A DNA stretch of 64,000 nt from Kumtagia sp963829135. GTDB taxonomy: Bacteria; Pseudomonadota; Alphaproteobacteria; Rhizobiales; Rhizobiaceae. The notes beneath the pieces are model-generated. The model was given only the letters and a program-made list of their open reading frames with translations. It made no database searches and was not told the DNA's origin. A program made the position numbers and the translations under genes. The first letter of the stretch is position 1. Each line of letters starts with the position of its first letter. The stretch covers positions 985,740 through 1,049,739 of the forward strand of contig CAWHHO010000005.1 of NCBI GenBank assembly GCA_963829135.1. The letters run 5' to 3'. Below are positions 8,308-17,719 of the stretch, piece after piece.

Positions 8308-9595
8308 ATGGACCTCCTGCGCGAAAACGAACTGATCTTCGGGCGGCTCCTGCCGATCGAGGAGCCACATCTGGTCGACCGCTACAACAAGGCGCTGAAG
8401 GCGTTCGGCCTGCCGCCAACCAGACGCACCTCCTTCGAGATCGACCGCACCGGCTTCTCGCCGCAAATCGCGGAGGAGCTTGGCGATCCGCTTTATCTCG
8501 ACCCGAACGAGGTCAACCGCCGCTTCATCATCCTGACGCCGGCGCAGGTTGATCTGCCCGTGGTCCACACCGCCTTTTCCAACACGTCGCAACTGATTTA
8601 CGAGTTCATGACCAGGAACCAGCGCGCCATCAACGCGCTGACGATCAAGGACGTGATCTACGGCGAGATCGAGGATTCCGTCACCAGGGTCGAGGACATC
8701 GAGGATTTGCTGTCGATCAATCAGGTCGAGTTCCGCGTGCTGTCGGCCGAGGACGTGCTCGGCAAGGCCGCGGAACTCGGCAAGCTTGTCGACAAGCTGA
8801 AGCAGGAACCGGATGCGTGGCGCGACGACGCGATGCTCAACCGCATGGTCGAGCTCGCAAAAGTCTGCGGCGACATCCGCGAAAACGCGCTTGTGCCGGA
8901 TCAGGTGATCTTCCGCCACAACGCTTTCTGGACGAGCCATTTCGGCGGGCTTTATGTCTTTGTCGATCCGGACATGACAACGGTGATCACGGATCCATCC
9001 GCACCCGGCTTCCGCCGCTCGCGACCGTGGCAGGTGAGCTATCTCTCCACCGGCGACGCGGAGAAAGTTTACGCATTCCTCGCCTCCACGGGGCGAATCG
9101 AATTGCCGCGCGCGTCATGGATCGAGACCTCCGGCTATCTCGAACACCGCGCCGAAATGCTGATCGCCTCGCAGATCCGCGATACCGATCCGGACACGAA
9201 TTTCCAGAAACTCGACAAGATCTGGTTCCAGACCTGGATCCACGGCCATGCCGACATGCTCGCAGCGCGAGGGAACATTCCCGTTCCTGAACGCCGCGAA
9301 GCGCGAGATCGCCCAGTTCGGCCAGTTGAAGATGGACGACGTCTTTCCGAGACACCGCTTCCTGGTGGTCCGCGCCAAGCCGGACCATCCTGATGCATGG
9401 CTGACCAACCGGCTGATTTCCGACTTCGTGCCGTTCGACTTCCTGTCACGCTACGTCTTCAACAAGCAGGGCTTCTACCGCGACTACGAGGGCTACAGCG
9501 AAAGCTATCGCGCCTATGTTGTGAACACGCTGAAAACCTCATATCTGAAAGACAAGGCAGCACTGCGGACCCAGCTCTACGGTCTGACCGACTAG
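8308..9595 (+). CDS. uncharacterised protein of the AAA+/DUF2333 cluster (one frameshift)
   Basis: About 428 residues once a single extra base near 9265-9273 is removed. The frame passes smoothly from ...HGHADMLAARE into GTFPFLNAAKREIAQFGQL. It is soluble, with no signal peptide, and I cannot assign a fold. It may belong to the family catalogued as DUF6638, but I am unsure of that name. It lies 76 bp before the DUF2333 membrane protein and after the VapBC/DUF559 insertion, so it was probably once closer to the AAA+ ATPase. The first 60 bases are duplicated at 7671. Confidence 0.75.
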
Positions 9596-9671
9596 GTGGC
9601 GGACGCAGATAGCGAGTTCACGACTTGGCATCTGCGGGGGGTTCAGTGGTGCGTGAGGGAGTAGGAACAGA

Positions 9672-10793
9672 ATGCTCGATCCGATCGTAAACTTCTTCAC
9701 CTGGATATTCCAGATGATCGGCCGCGCCATCGGCTTTGTGATCGGCATCCTCCTGCTGCCGTTCATCTGGATCGGCCGCTGGTATGTCGAGCGTGGCTGG
9801 ATATTGAAGTTGGCCCTCGGCGGGACATTCGTAGTCATCGCCGGCCTGTATGCGTATTTCATCTACACCACACAGGTATGGACGAATTTCAACCCGAACT
9901 ACATTGACGCGTACAAATTCGAGAAGCGCAACGTCTCGGCCGGCGAGCAACTGGCAGCCGGCAGCGGCACCGACACTGCCAAGACCTGCGGGCGCTCGGC
10001 GATAGCCGATCTTTCCGCCGATCTCACCGACTACAATGTGAACCAGAACGCGTGGATCTCATCGATGATCCTCTACAAGCTCGGCCTGTTCGGGGTCGAT
10101 TGGGATCACACGCCCTTCATGGACAACAAGGCGTCGTTCCAGCGCGGCATCAACCAGGCGGTGCGCCGGACGACGACGGAACTTGCCGACAATCTCGGAC
10201 GCGTTCGCACCACCTCGCAGATCGATGGAGACCTGCAGGATGCGCGTGGCAACATGCAGTTCGACGAGGAGACCTGGTATTTCGGTTTCAACCCGTTCGG
10301 CCCGAAAACCCCGACGCCGAGCTACTACCGCGATGCCATCAGCAAGCTGCGCGCCTTCAACAGTCGACTGGAAAACTGCCAGGCGGTGTTCGACGCGCGT
10401 GCCGACAATCTGAAGATCTATCTCGACCGCATCGCCAGCGATATCGGCTCAACCTCCGCGCTGCTCAAGGATCGCGCCGAGAACTACAATTACGGCTTCT
10501 TCGACCCGCGCGCCGATGACCGGTTCTGGTTCGCCTATGGCCAGCTTTATGCTTACTACGGCTTCATGAAAGCGGCGGAAGCCGACTTCGAGGACGTGAT
10601 CAAGCAGCGCAACCTGACTAATCTCTGGCAGACGATGGATGCGCAGTTTGTCGCCGCGCTGAAGATCCAGCCATGGCTGATCGCCAACAGCAGCGAGACC
10701 GGTATCTTCGCCACACACCTGACCACCATGGGTTTCTATGTGCTGCGCGTGCGGTCGAACATGGTCGAGATCAGCAACGTCCTGTCGCAGTAA
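9672..10793 (+). CDS. DUF2333 family inner-membrane protein
   Basis: A 373-residue protein with an N-terminal hydrophobic region (IFQMIGRAIGFVIGILLLPF, then LALGGTFVVIAGLYAYFIYT, about residues 10-70) followed by a large hydrophilic domain. The domain contains text typical of DUF2333 (COG5345), such as NVNQNAWISSMILYKLGLFG and a segment before the C-terminus with FWFAYGQLYAYYGFMKAAEADF. The bulk of the protein is probably periplasmic. The function of DUF2333 is unknown. As the last gene of the AAA+/coiled-coil run it could be the membrane anchor of that system. Confidence 0.85.
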   Translation: MLDPIVNFFTWIFQMIGRAIGFVIGILLLPFIWIGRWYVERGWILKLALGGTFVVIAGLYAYFIYTTQVWTNFNPNYIDAYKFEKRNVSAGEQLAAGSGTDTAKTCGRSAIADLSADLTDYNVNQNAWISSMILYKLGLFGVDWDHTPFMDNKASFQRGINQAVRRTTTELADNLGRVRTTSQIDGDLQDARGNMQFDEETWYFGFNPFGPKTPTPSYYRDAISKLRAFNSRLENCQAVFDARADNLKIYLDRIASDIGSTSALLKDRAENYNYGFFDPRADDRFWFAYGQLYAYYGFMKAAEADFEDVIKQRNLTNLWQTMDAQFVAALKIQPWLIANSSETGIFATHLTTMGFYVLRVRSNMVEISNVLSQ

Positions 10794-10815
10794 CTTGATG
10801 TGAGGCAATCGCGGC

Positions 10816-11314
10816 TTATCCGGCGACCCCGCCCAACAGCGGCTGGTCCTTATTGCCGTCCAGTTGGGGTTTCGTGATATCGTCATCAGCGCCACCGGCA
10901 GCAGCTTGCGGCTTGCTGAACAGGCTATCGACAAACAGTGCGAATGCGCTGCCGAAGAAGACTTCGATCATCGCGATGCCCGCCCTTGGCCTGGCTGAAA
11001 TCGATGCTCGTTTCGTTCAGCGAATAAAGCAGCACGTATATCGAGATCAGGAAGGGCAACACGATGAGAGCTGACCCAATACCATAAAGCGCGTTGATCC
11101 TCTCGTTTCCGAGTTCCAGGTTCTGGGCATTGTCGATCACGAATTTTGTGATGGTGATGAAGTAGGCGGCCGTCAGCGGTGCGACGAGCATCGCCAGATC
11201 GTGTTTCTGCTCAGATGTAGGATTCGACAGATAGATATATATGAATGGCAAGATGCATATATGACCAATCATTATCAGGACGGCGGCGGGGAAGATAATG
11301 TGCTTTTTTCTCAC
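10816..11314 (-). CDS. small polytopic membrane protein (one frameshift)
   Basis: About 165 residues with three or four membrane segments: IIFPAAVLIMIGHICILPFI, LVAPLTAAYFITITKFVI and LIVLPFLISIYVLLYSL. One extra G near 10978-10988 breaks the frame. When it is ignored the protein continues KAGIAMIEVFFGSAFALFVD and ends at a TAA in 10816-10818. The start lies four bases after the stop of the upstream secreted-protein gene, so the two form an operon. No known family is recognised. It is convergent with the DUF2333 gene, with only 22 bp between the stops. Confidence 0.6.
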
Positions 11315-11318
11315 GTCG

Positions 11319-12515
11319 CTATTCCATTCTTATGGTTGGAAAATTGCCCACAAGCGACTTCCTCAGCTTCGCCTTCAAGTCGCGCTCTACATACGAAACG
11401 TCATCGTTGTTCTCTGGAGTCACCTTGTATTCGAGCGGCGATGGTGGCTCCTTGTTCAATGGCCCTTGGGCACCTGCGGTCCGCTGCACGATGCGAACCA
11501 GGCGCGTGCCCTGCTCGACCGCGTCAATCATGAAAACGAAAAGGGACGATATGAAATATTTGCCCATTCGCGGACTGTACTTCGCCGTATGAGTCGCGCA
11601 TGCAACGACAAACTCGTTATCGGTGCTTACCTCCGCCAGGCATGTTTCGGGTGGAGTTCCAGCTCCGAGCGCCGTGTTTAGACGGCCAAGCGCTCCACTG
11701 CGGCGCGCAATGTCCATATATTCATCGAAGATGCTCTCGACCGGCGCGCGCAGCCGGATCATGCTCATTTCAATGACATTTGTTTTGGTGATATAGGGCG
11801 ACAATTCGCTCTGGTCCCGTACCGACGCGAGAACCACACCGCTTTCGGTGGCGATCACCGCGCCGTCTATCCCTGCCGAAAAAGTGGTTATGTCGGGCTT
11901 GGGGCTTCCTTCTCGCACCGCCACCGCCTCCCAGGACGCGGCCTGCGGCCTAGCAACCACAAGTGGAACCGTACGCGATGCATCCGTCGGATAGCCGTGT
12001 TCGCGATAGTATTTCTCGAAGATCGCTTCAGCCCTGATGTACGCATCGAAATCCAGCAGCTTGGAATCCCGTCCACCCCATTGGCGAAGGTACTCGTCCG
12101 AAACCTTGCCGGTCGTGTTTACCGGCGCGCGAAACGACTTAAGAAAGTCCGGCGCGTCGGGTGACGTCGAGAGCCATTCAGTGTATCCCGCCGGGCCGCC
12201 TGGGGTTCCTCGCGGGACACGCGCGTAGTCGATCGCTGTTTTGGCTGCGCCGTCCTTCCCCTCTATTTCCAGGGATAGCGTGCCTGGCGTGTTTATCCCC
12301 CTTACACGGTAGACATCGCAAGACGCGGTGCCCGTCGATGGAGCGCATATCGTGCCCTCCACCGACATATCGGGTGCACGATCAAGGCGGATAATCGACC
12401 CCGCGTCGTTGCTATAGACCAGTTCGGCAGCGCGCGCGCTTTCTCCGGCGCCGACTGCAACCACGAACGCGGCGGCAAACAGCAGCGCAATGCTGCCAAC
12501 GCGGTTTCTCGGCAT
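11319..12515 (-). CDS. secreted protein of unknown function
   Basis: 398 residues from the ATG at 12515, chosen because it begins a good Sec signal peptide (MPRNRVGSIALLFAAAFVVA, cleavage near ARA-AE). An in-frame ATG 90 bases upstream would bury it. The mature protein contains a domain with paired cysteines (EGTICAPSTGTASCDVYRV) and a C-terminal region with MGKYFISSLFVFMIDAVEQG. I recognise no family. It probably acts in the periplasm, together with the small membrane protein encoded immediately downstream. Confidence 0.65.
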   Translation of the reverse strand: MPRNRVGSIALLFAAAFVVAVGAGESARAAELVYSNDAGSIIRLDRAPDMSVEGTICAPSTGTASCDVYRVRGINTPGTLSLEIEGKDGAAKTAIDYARVPRGTPGGPAGYTEWLSTSPDAPDFLKSFRAPVNTTGKVSDEYLRQWGGRDSKLLDFDAYIRAEAIFEKYYREHGYPTDASRTVPLVVARPQAASWEAVAVREGSPKPDITTFSAGIDGAVIATESGVVLASVRDQSELSPYITKTNVIEMSMIRLRAPVESIFDEYMDIARRSGALGRLNTALGAGTPPETCLAEVSTDNEFVVACATHTAKYSPRMGKYFISSLFVFMIDAVEQGTRLVRIVQRTAGAQGPLNKEPPSPLEYKVTPENNDDVSYVERDLKAKLRKSLVGNFPTIRME

Positions 12516-12860
12516 CTCCTCGCCCCCCAAGGATGGTATGCAACTTATACATGAATTGATTTTTTGTTGCAATCTAAAGTACAGAAGCTGTGGGAGATCC
12601 CTCACGCGCTACGAGCTTCGGGCGGCTGTTTGGAGACGGCGCGAAATCGCGCCCTCTTCGGAGGCTTTGGCGACCGCGTGACCAGTCGCTGCGTTTAGGC
12701 GCTCCGGCGCGCTGCCGGGTCACTTTACCACGACATCAACTATCGCCGCTTGGGCAGCGTAGGGAGACGACAGTCATCTGGTCGAGATCAGAAGTAACGC
12801 CGACTACAATCAACTTTTGAAGAACTGATCCATCCCACTCACCATTCATCATCCGAATAA
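12516..12860. other. intergenic region with one copy of a dispersed repeat
   Basis: These bases separate two divergently read genes. A 40-base stretch at about 12613-12652 (gggcggctgtttggagacgg then cgcgaaatcgcgcc) is nearly repeated at 13949-13984 before fhs. It contains a GCGCGA/TCGCGC hairpin. I see no gene here. Confidence 0.5.
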
Positions 12861-12864
12861 TTGT

Positions 12865-12895
12865 TTGACAGGTCCTATTTGTTCATCTTATGTTC
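12865..12895 (+). promoter_or_regulatory. promoter with alphaproteobacterial LexA (SOS) box
   Basis: A -35 TTGACA at 12865-12870 and a -10-like TTATGT at 12888-12893 are separated by 17 bases. Over the -10 lies GTTC-ATCTTAT-GTTC at 12881-12895, an exact match to the alphaproteobacterial LexA box GTTC-N7-GTTC. Placement of the operator over the promoter and 22 bases before the ATG at 12918 is what is expected of a LexA-repressed gene. This is seen directly; LexA control is inferred. Confidence 0.7.
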
Positions 12896-12917
12896 CTTAC
12901 GAACGACAGGAACGACG

Positions 12918-13829
12918 ATGGACTGGACTTTGGCAATCGAGAGGAACCGCGAGGCGCTTAAGAGCGTCCTTGCGATGCTCGTCGCCATGGTCGGGACCCT
13001 GGACGTGGGTTCCGAGCCGAGCGCTGCCGGTGCCCGTCGCTCCACCTTGCCGCGCCATCTCCACCGTTTCGTGCTCAGGCTGCTGCGCCCCGCCGAAGCC
13101 GCGGCGCGGCGGCTCATCATCGTGGCCGCGCGCGGATTGGTGGTCGAGCCTCCCCCGCCGCGCCTGCGCATCGCCAGGCCGAAGCCGGTCCTCAATCGGC
13201 GCAACGGCTTCGGCACCGGTGTGGTGATCCGGCCCGGTCCGCTGCCGGACTGGGCCCAGGCGCTGGCCCCGAAGCGCTCGTCCGCCGTCTCGTTGCCGTT
13301 GTTCGACCCGCTCAGACGGTTCGGCGTGCGGCGTAGGTCGGTGAAGCTGAGCGACATGCCGCGCATCAGGTCCTTCGACGACCCGCGCATCAGCTTTTTT
13401 CAACAGCCACGCGCGCCGGATCCGCTGCCGCCATCCCCCGACGATCCGCTGGACGCGGGCCGTCTGCATCGCCGTCTCGATGCGATCGGTCGCGTACTGG
13501 ATGATTTGCCGCGTCAGGCGAAACGCCTCGCACGCTGGCAGGCTCGGCGTGAGGCGGCGATGGATTGGGAGGCAAACGGCACGGTGGGTCAAGCTGCTAA
13601 TCTCCCCCCTTGCGGGGGAGATGTCCGGCAGGACAGAGGGGGGTGCGACGGAGTTCGGCGCGATGAAACTACCAGCCGCGCCAACAAGCACAGCTTTCAA
13701 CGTTTCTCGCCGATGCGGCCGGGCCGCCCTCCCGGATGGCGCCGCCGGCCCACCCATCAGGTCTACGACGTCCTGAACGAACTCCATGGCCTGGCGGTTT
13801 GGGCGCAAGATCCTGCAAACACGTCCTGA
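12918..13829 (+). CDS. protein of unknown function, probable SOS-regulon member
   Basis: 303 residues from the ATG at 12918, behind the ribosome-binding sequence AGGAACGACG. The N-terminus (MDWTLAIERNREALKSVLAM then a short hydrophobic stretch) could be a membrane anchor or signal anchor. The rest is rich in Arg and Pro, without a recognised domain. About residues 225-255 (text around LPPCGGDVRQDRGG) are encoded by a copy of an intergenic palindromic repeat (13601-13650) that has kept the frame open. The upstream LexA box suggests induction by DNA damage. A distinctive C-terminus (HQVYDVLNELHGLAVWAQ) resumes after the repeat. Confidence 0.6.
   Translation: MDWTLAIERNREALKSVLAMLVAMVGTLDVGSEPSAAGARRSTLPRHLHRFVLRLLRPAEAAARRLIIVAARGLVVEPPPPRLRIARPKPVLNRRNGFGTGVVIRPGPLPDWAQALAPKRSSAVSLPLFDPLRRFGVRRRSVKLSDMPRIRSFDDPRISFFQQPRAPDPLPPSPDDPLDAGRLHRRLDAIGRVLDDLPRQAKRLARWQARREAAMDWEANGTVGQAANLPPCGGDVRQDRGGCDGVRRDETTSRANKHSFQRFSPMRPGRPPGWRRRPTHQVYDVLNELHGLAVWAQDPANTS
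13601..13650. repeat. intergenic-type palindromic repeat inside a coding region
   Basis: The bases ctcccccttgcgggggagatg and the following gtccggcaggacagaggggg form two small hairpins (CTCCCCC/GGGGGAG and GTCC/GGAC). They belong to the same class of elements found between genes elsewhere in the window. Here the unit lies within the gene at 12918 and is translated in frame. Confidence 0.7.
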
Positions 13830-13948
13830 CCGGCGCGAGATCCGAAGAGGCAGGTTCATTGGCGCGACATGGAGCAGGGATGAGCAATAGCGATCCCGGC
13901 CTCGTCACTCTTGCTGTCCGCCTATTTCCCCTGTCGCATTCCGTGCAT

Positions 13949-14013
13949 CGGGCGGCTGTTTTGAGACGGCGCAAAATCGCGCTGTCGGGCTTCTATGCGC
14001 CCCGAACAGCCGC
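13949..14013. repeat. dispersed repeat copy and inverted repeat before fhs
   Basis: The stretch ggcggctgttttgagacggc then gcaaaatcgcgc repeats the unit at about 12613-12652 with few changes. In addition GCGGCTGTT (13952-13960) pairs with AACAGCCGC (14005-14013), so a long-loop hairpin could form about 50 bases before the fhs start. A role in fhs expression is possible but not shown. Confidence 0.5.
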
Positions 14014-14062
14014 AGCTGTGCCTGTCGCAAAATCGTCAGCACCGATCCCTGGAGAGCCTCTT

Positions 14063-15743
14063 ATGGCCGAGTATAAATCCGACATCGAAATCGCCCGCGC
14101 CGCGAAGAAGAAGCAGATCCAGGAGGTCGGCGCGAAGATCGGCATTCCGAGCGAACACCTGCTGCCTTACGGCCACGACAAGGCGAAGATTTCGGCCGAG
14201 TTCATCAAGTCGAAGCGCGGCGGCAAGGATGGCAAGCTGATCCTGGTCACCGCCATCAATCCGACCCCGGCCGGCGAGGGCAAGACCACGACGACCGTCG
14301 GGCTGGGCGACGGCCTGAACCGCATCGGCAAGACGGCGATCACCTGCATCCGCGAGGCCTCGCTCGGGCCGAATTTCGGCGTCAAGGGTGGTGCGGCCGG
14401 CGGCGGCTATGCGCAAGTCGTGCCGATGGAGGACATGAACCTCCATTTCACCGGCGATTTCCACGCCATCACCACCGCCCACAACCTGCTGTCGGCGCTG
14501 ATCGACAACCACATCTACTGGGGCAACGAGCAGGGCATCGACACGCGCCGCGTCGTCTGGCGCCGCGTCATGGACATGAACGACCGCGCGCTGCGTGAGA
14601 TCATCTGTTCGCTCGGCGGCGTCGCCAACGGCTACCCGCGGGAGGCCGGATTTCGACATCACCGTCGCCTCGGAAGTCATGGCCATCCTCTGCCTGGCGC
14701 TCGACCTCAAGGACCTGGAGAAGCGGCTTGGCGACATCATCATCGCCTATCGCCGCGACAAGACCCCCGTCTATGCCCGCGACATCAAGGCCGATGGCGC
14801 CATGACCGTGCTGCTCAAGGACGCAATGCAGCCGAACCTCGTCCAGACGCTGGAGAACAATCCGGCCTTCGTGCATGGCGGCCCGTTCGCCAATATCGCC
14901 CACGGCTGCAATTCGGTGGTCGCCACCACGACAGCGCTGAAGCTCGCCGACTATGTGGTCACGGAGGCCGGCTTCGGCGCCGATCTCGGCGCGGAAAAGT
15001 TCTTCGACATCAAATGCCGCAAGGCTGGCTTGAAACCGGCGGCGGCTGTCATCGTCGCCACAGTGCGCGCCATGAAGATGAATGGCGGCGTCAAGAAGGA
15101 AGACCTCGGCAAGGAGAACATCGAGGCGGTGAAGAAGGGCTGCGCCAATCTCGGCCGCCACATCGAGAATGTGAAGCAGTTCGGCGTGCCGGTGGTGGTC
15201 GCCATGAACCATTTCGTGTCCGACACGGACGCCGAGATCCAGGCGATGAGGGATTTCGTTGCCAGCCAGGGGACCGAGGCGATCCTCTGCAAGCACTGGG
15301 CGCATGGCTCGGCCGGCATCGAGGAACTGGCGCACAAGGTGGTGCAGCTGGCAGAGAGCGGCGCCTCCCAGTTCTCGCCGCTCTATCCGGACGAGATGAA
15401 GCTGTTCGACAAGATCGACACCATCGTCAAGCGCATCTATCGCGGCTCGGAAGCGATCGCCGACAAGTCCGTGCGCGACCAGCTCCACCAGTGGGAACAG
15501 GCCGGCTACGGCAAGTTGCCGGTCTGCATGGCAAAGACCCAGTATTCGTTCTCGACGGACCCGAACTTGCGCGGCGCGCCGGTCGACCACGTCGTTCCGG
15601 TCCGTGAGGTGCGGCTTTCGGCCGGCGCCGGCTTCGTCGTGGCGATCTGCGGTGAGATCATGACGATGCCGGGCCTGCCCAAGGCGCCGTCATCCGAAAA
15701 GATCTACCTCAACGATCAGGGCTACATCGAGGGATTGTTCTGA
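14063..15743 (+). CDS. fhs: formate-tetrahydrofolate ligase (one frameshift)
   Basis: About 559 residues after removing one extra base near 14641-14655, where the text changes from GGVANGYPREAGF to DITVASEVMAILCLALDLKD. The family is unmistakable. The P-loop-like PTPAGEGKTTTTVGLGDGL lies at about residues 65-85, and GPNFGVKGGAAGGGYAQV, ETIC-like IICSLGGVANG and the C-terminal GEIMTMPGLPKAPSSE follow. The enzyme makes 10-formyl-THF from formate, THF and ATP in one-carbon metabolism. The ATG at 14063 is preceded by CTGGAGAGCC. The single shift in such a conserved enzyme is most likely a sequencing error. Confidence 0.92.
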
Positions 15744-15772
15744 GCATTCTCCCCTGCCGGCCCGACTTGCCC

Positions 15773-16540
15773 CTAATTGAGGGCTTCCCTGGCTTCGGCC
15801 TCCAGCCATATCGCCATCTTGCGATAGGGCACCGGCCCGTAGCTGATGCGCGCGACCCCAAGCTCGGCGAGGCGCTTCTTGGGCGGCACATGCGCCAGCG
15901 CGATGATGTTGACCGGCAGGTTGGTCGCCTTGCAAAGCTTTTCGATCAATGCCTCGTTTCCAAGGCCCGGGGCAAAAAATCCATTGGCGCCCGCCTTTTC
16001 ATAGGCATTTGCGCGTGCGATCGCCTGATCGAGAAGCGTCTCGTTGTGTTCGTCCGGCTTGGCCTTCAGGAAGACATCAGTGCGCGCATTGACATACGCA
16101 GGTACGCCGGACGCCTTCACAGCCGCAGCTGCGGCCTCGATTCGCTTAGTCTGGACCGCGATATCATGCAGGCCCGAGCCGCCGACAACCTGATCTTCAA
16201 AATTGAAGCCTACAGCACCGGCTTCTATCGCCCGCGTAACGGTCTTCGCGACAATTTCGGGCTCTACGCCATAGCCGCCCTCAAGGTCCATCGTCGCCGG
16301 CAGATCGGTAGCCGCGACAATCCGACGGAAATTATCAAGCGCGACATCGAACGGGATGGTCTCGCCATCGGCATAGCCGAAGGCTGCGGCAACCGGCCAG
16401 CTACCAGTGGCAATCGCCTTGGCGCCTGCCTTCGCGACGATCTGCGCCGTGCCTGGATCCCAGACATTGAACAGCACAACGGGATCGCCCTTCACATGCA
16501 ACGTGTGGAATATGCGGGCGCGTTCGATCTGGTCAGTCAT
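15773..16540 (-). CDS. isocitrate lyase/phosphoenolpyruvate mutase superfamily protein
   Basis: A 255-residue TIM-barrel protein of the ICL/PEP-mutase superfamily. The phosphate/metal site region is recognisable: FNVWDPGTAQIVAKAGAKAI, TGSWPVAAAFGYADG, MDLEGGYG, FEDQVVGGSGLHD and NARTDVFL. Members act as phosphonomutases, oxaloacetate decarboxylases or methylisocitrate lyase-like enzymes. No phosphonate genes are nearby, so the substrate stays open. It is convergent with fhs (29 bp apart). The frame is complete. Confidence 0.85.
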   Translation of the reverse strand: MTDQIERARIFHTLHVKGDPVVLFNVWDPGTAQIVAKAGAKAIATGSWPVAAAFGYADGETIPFDVALDNFRRIVAATDLPATMDLEGGYGVEPEIVAKTVTRAIEAGAVGFNFEDQVVGGSGLHDIAVQTKRIEAAAAAVKASGVPAYVNARTDVFLKAKPDEHNETLLDQAIARANAYEKAGANGFFAPGLGNEALIEKLCKATNLPVNIIALAHVPPKKRLAELGVARISYGPVPYRKMAIWLEAEAREALN

Positions 16541-16645
16541 TGCAATTCACCTTTCTGCCGCGCCAAATCCAGGGCGCGGCGGGCAATCTACTTGACCGAT
16601 GCGACAATCCAATTGAGGCAGTTCGCACCAAAAGGACGGCCACCT

Positions 16646-17431
16646 CTACGGCATCAACTGGCCGCCGTTCACCTCGAGGATCTGGCCGGTGATATAGCCG
16701 CTGAGCAGGTCCGACGACAGGAAAAGGTAGGCCCCGACGCAGTCTTCGGCGGTTCCTGCGCGGCCTTGCGGAATGGTCGCTACCATCGCGTTGATCTGCT
16801 CTTGCGTCGAATAGCGCTCGTGAAACGGCGTGAGGATAACGCCCGGCGCCACCGCGTTGACGCGGACGCCATTGCCGATGAGTTCTTTCGCCAGCCCGCG
16901 CGTCACGTTCGACACGAACGCCTTCGCCGATCCATAGAGACCGGCGCCGCCGGCCGCGCCATTGCGGGCGGCGATGGACGAGGTGTTGATGATGAAACCG
17001 CCGCGCGCCTTCAGAAACGGCATGGCGGCGCGGCAGGCAGTAATCACCGAGCGGGCATTAAGGTCCATCACGGCGTCATACTGCTCGTCGCTCATTTCGG
17101 CATAAGGCACGCGGCCAAGCATCCCGCCGGCATTGTTGACCAGCCCGTCGAGCCTACCGAAATGCGCCGCGGTCTCCTCGACCGTGCGCCGCACGTCGTT
17201 GGAGACCGAGAAATCGCCCTGCACCAGAAACACCTCGCGCCCTGTCGCGCGAATCTGCGCCGCGAGTTTCTCTGCGGGCTCCCTGCTTTGATTGTAGTGC
17301 AGCCCGACGCGGCATCCTTGCTCGGCATAAGCCAGCACGAGCGCGGCACCGATGCCGGTGGACCCACCGGTTACCAGGACGGCCTTTCCGGCAAGATCGG
17401 GAATGAGCAGGCTGGACGAGGCAGCGGCCAT
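16646..17431 (-). CDS. SDR family NAD(P)-dependent oxidoreductase
   Basis: 261 residues from the ATG at 17431. The glycine-rich cofactor motif TGGSTGIG lies at about residue 19, followed by NNAGG, a catalytic Ser in NTSSIAARNG and the YxxxK pair in LYGSAKAF. This is the full set for a classical short-chain dehydrogenase. C-terminal GYITGQILEVNGGQLMP is typical of FabG-like members. A much longer upstream reading is possible but lies antisense to the next gene and lacks family text. The substrate is unknown. Confidence 0.88.
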   Translation of the reverse strand: MAAASSSLLIPDLAGKAVLVTGGSTGIGAALVLAYAEQGCRVGLHYNQSREPAEKLAAQIRATGREVFLVQGDFSVSNDVRRTVEETAAHFGRLDGLVNNAGGMLGRVPYAEMSDEQYDAVMDLNARSVITACRAAMPFLKARGGFIINTSSIAARNGAAGGAGLYGSAKAFVSNVTRGLAKELIGNGVRVNAVAPGVILTPFHERYSTQEQINAMVATIPQGRAGTAEDCVGAYLFLSSDLLSGYITGQILEVNGGQLMP

Positions 17432-17719
17432 CTCGGAATCCTCTCTGACGTGGAAGCAGTGCCGCGAAATCAACGGGGCGCAGCGCGGTTCAGTCAATGG
17501 CGCTTCCTTGCGATTTGTCAACGCGCGCCTGCGGCGCCTTTGAGCGCCATCGACTGCCCCGGAGGCTTCATGCAGCGATCGCCGCAATGAGCCGGTCATC
17601 TGCGATTTTGAGCCGGGGACTAGGAGTGCGGACGCCGGATAACGGCGGCCGTCAATTCGTGGCAACCCCGTTGCAGCAACTTCAAAGACCGGCCATTGTC
17701 GTCCGAAACGGATCACATC

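Noticed and set aside
14601..15590. 329-codon minus-strand frame antisense to fhs
   Set aside because: It lies wholly within the conserved formate-THF ligase and has no recognisable protein text.
15767..17590. 607-codon plus-strand frame across the PEP-mutase-like and SDR genes
   Set aside because: Both minus-strand genes carry complete family motifs; the antisense frame has none.
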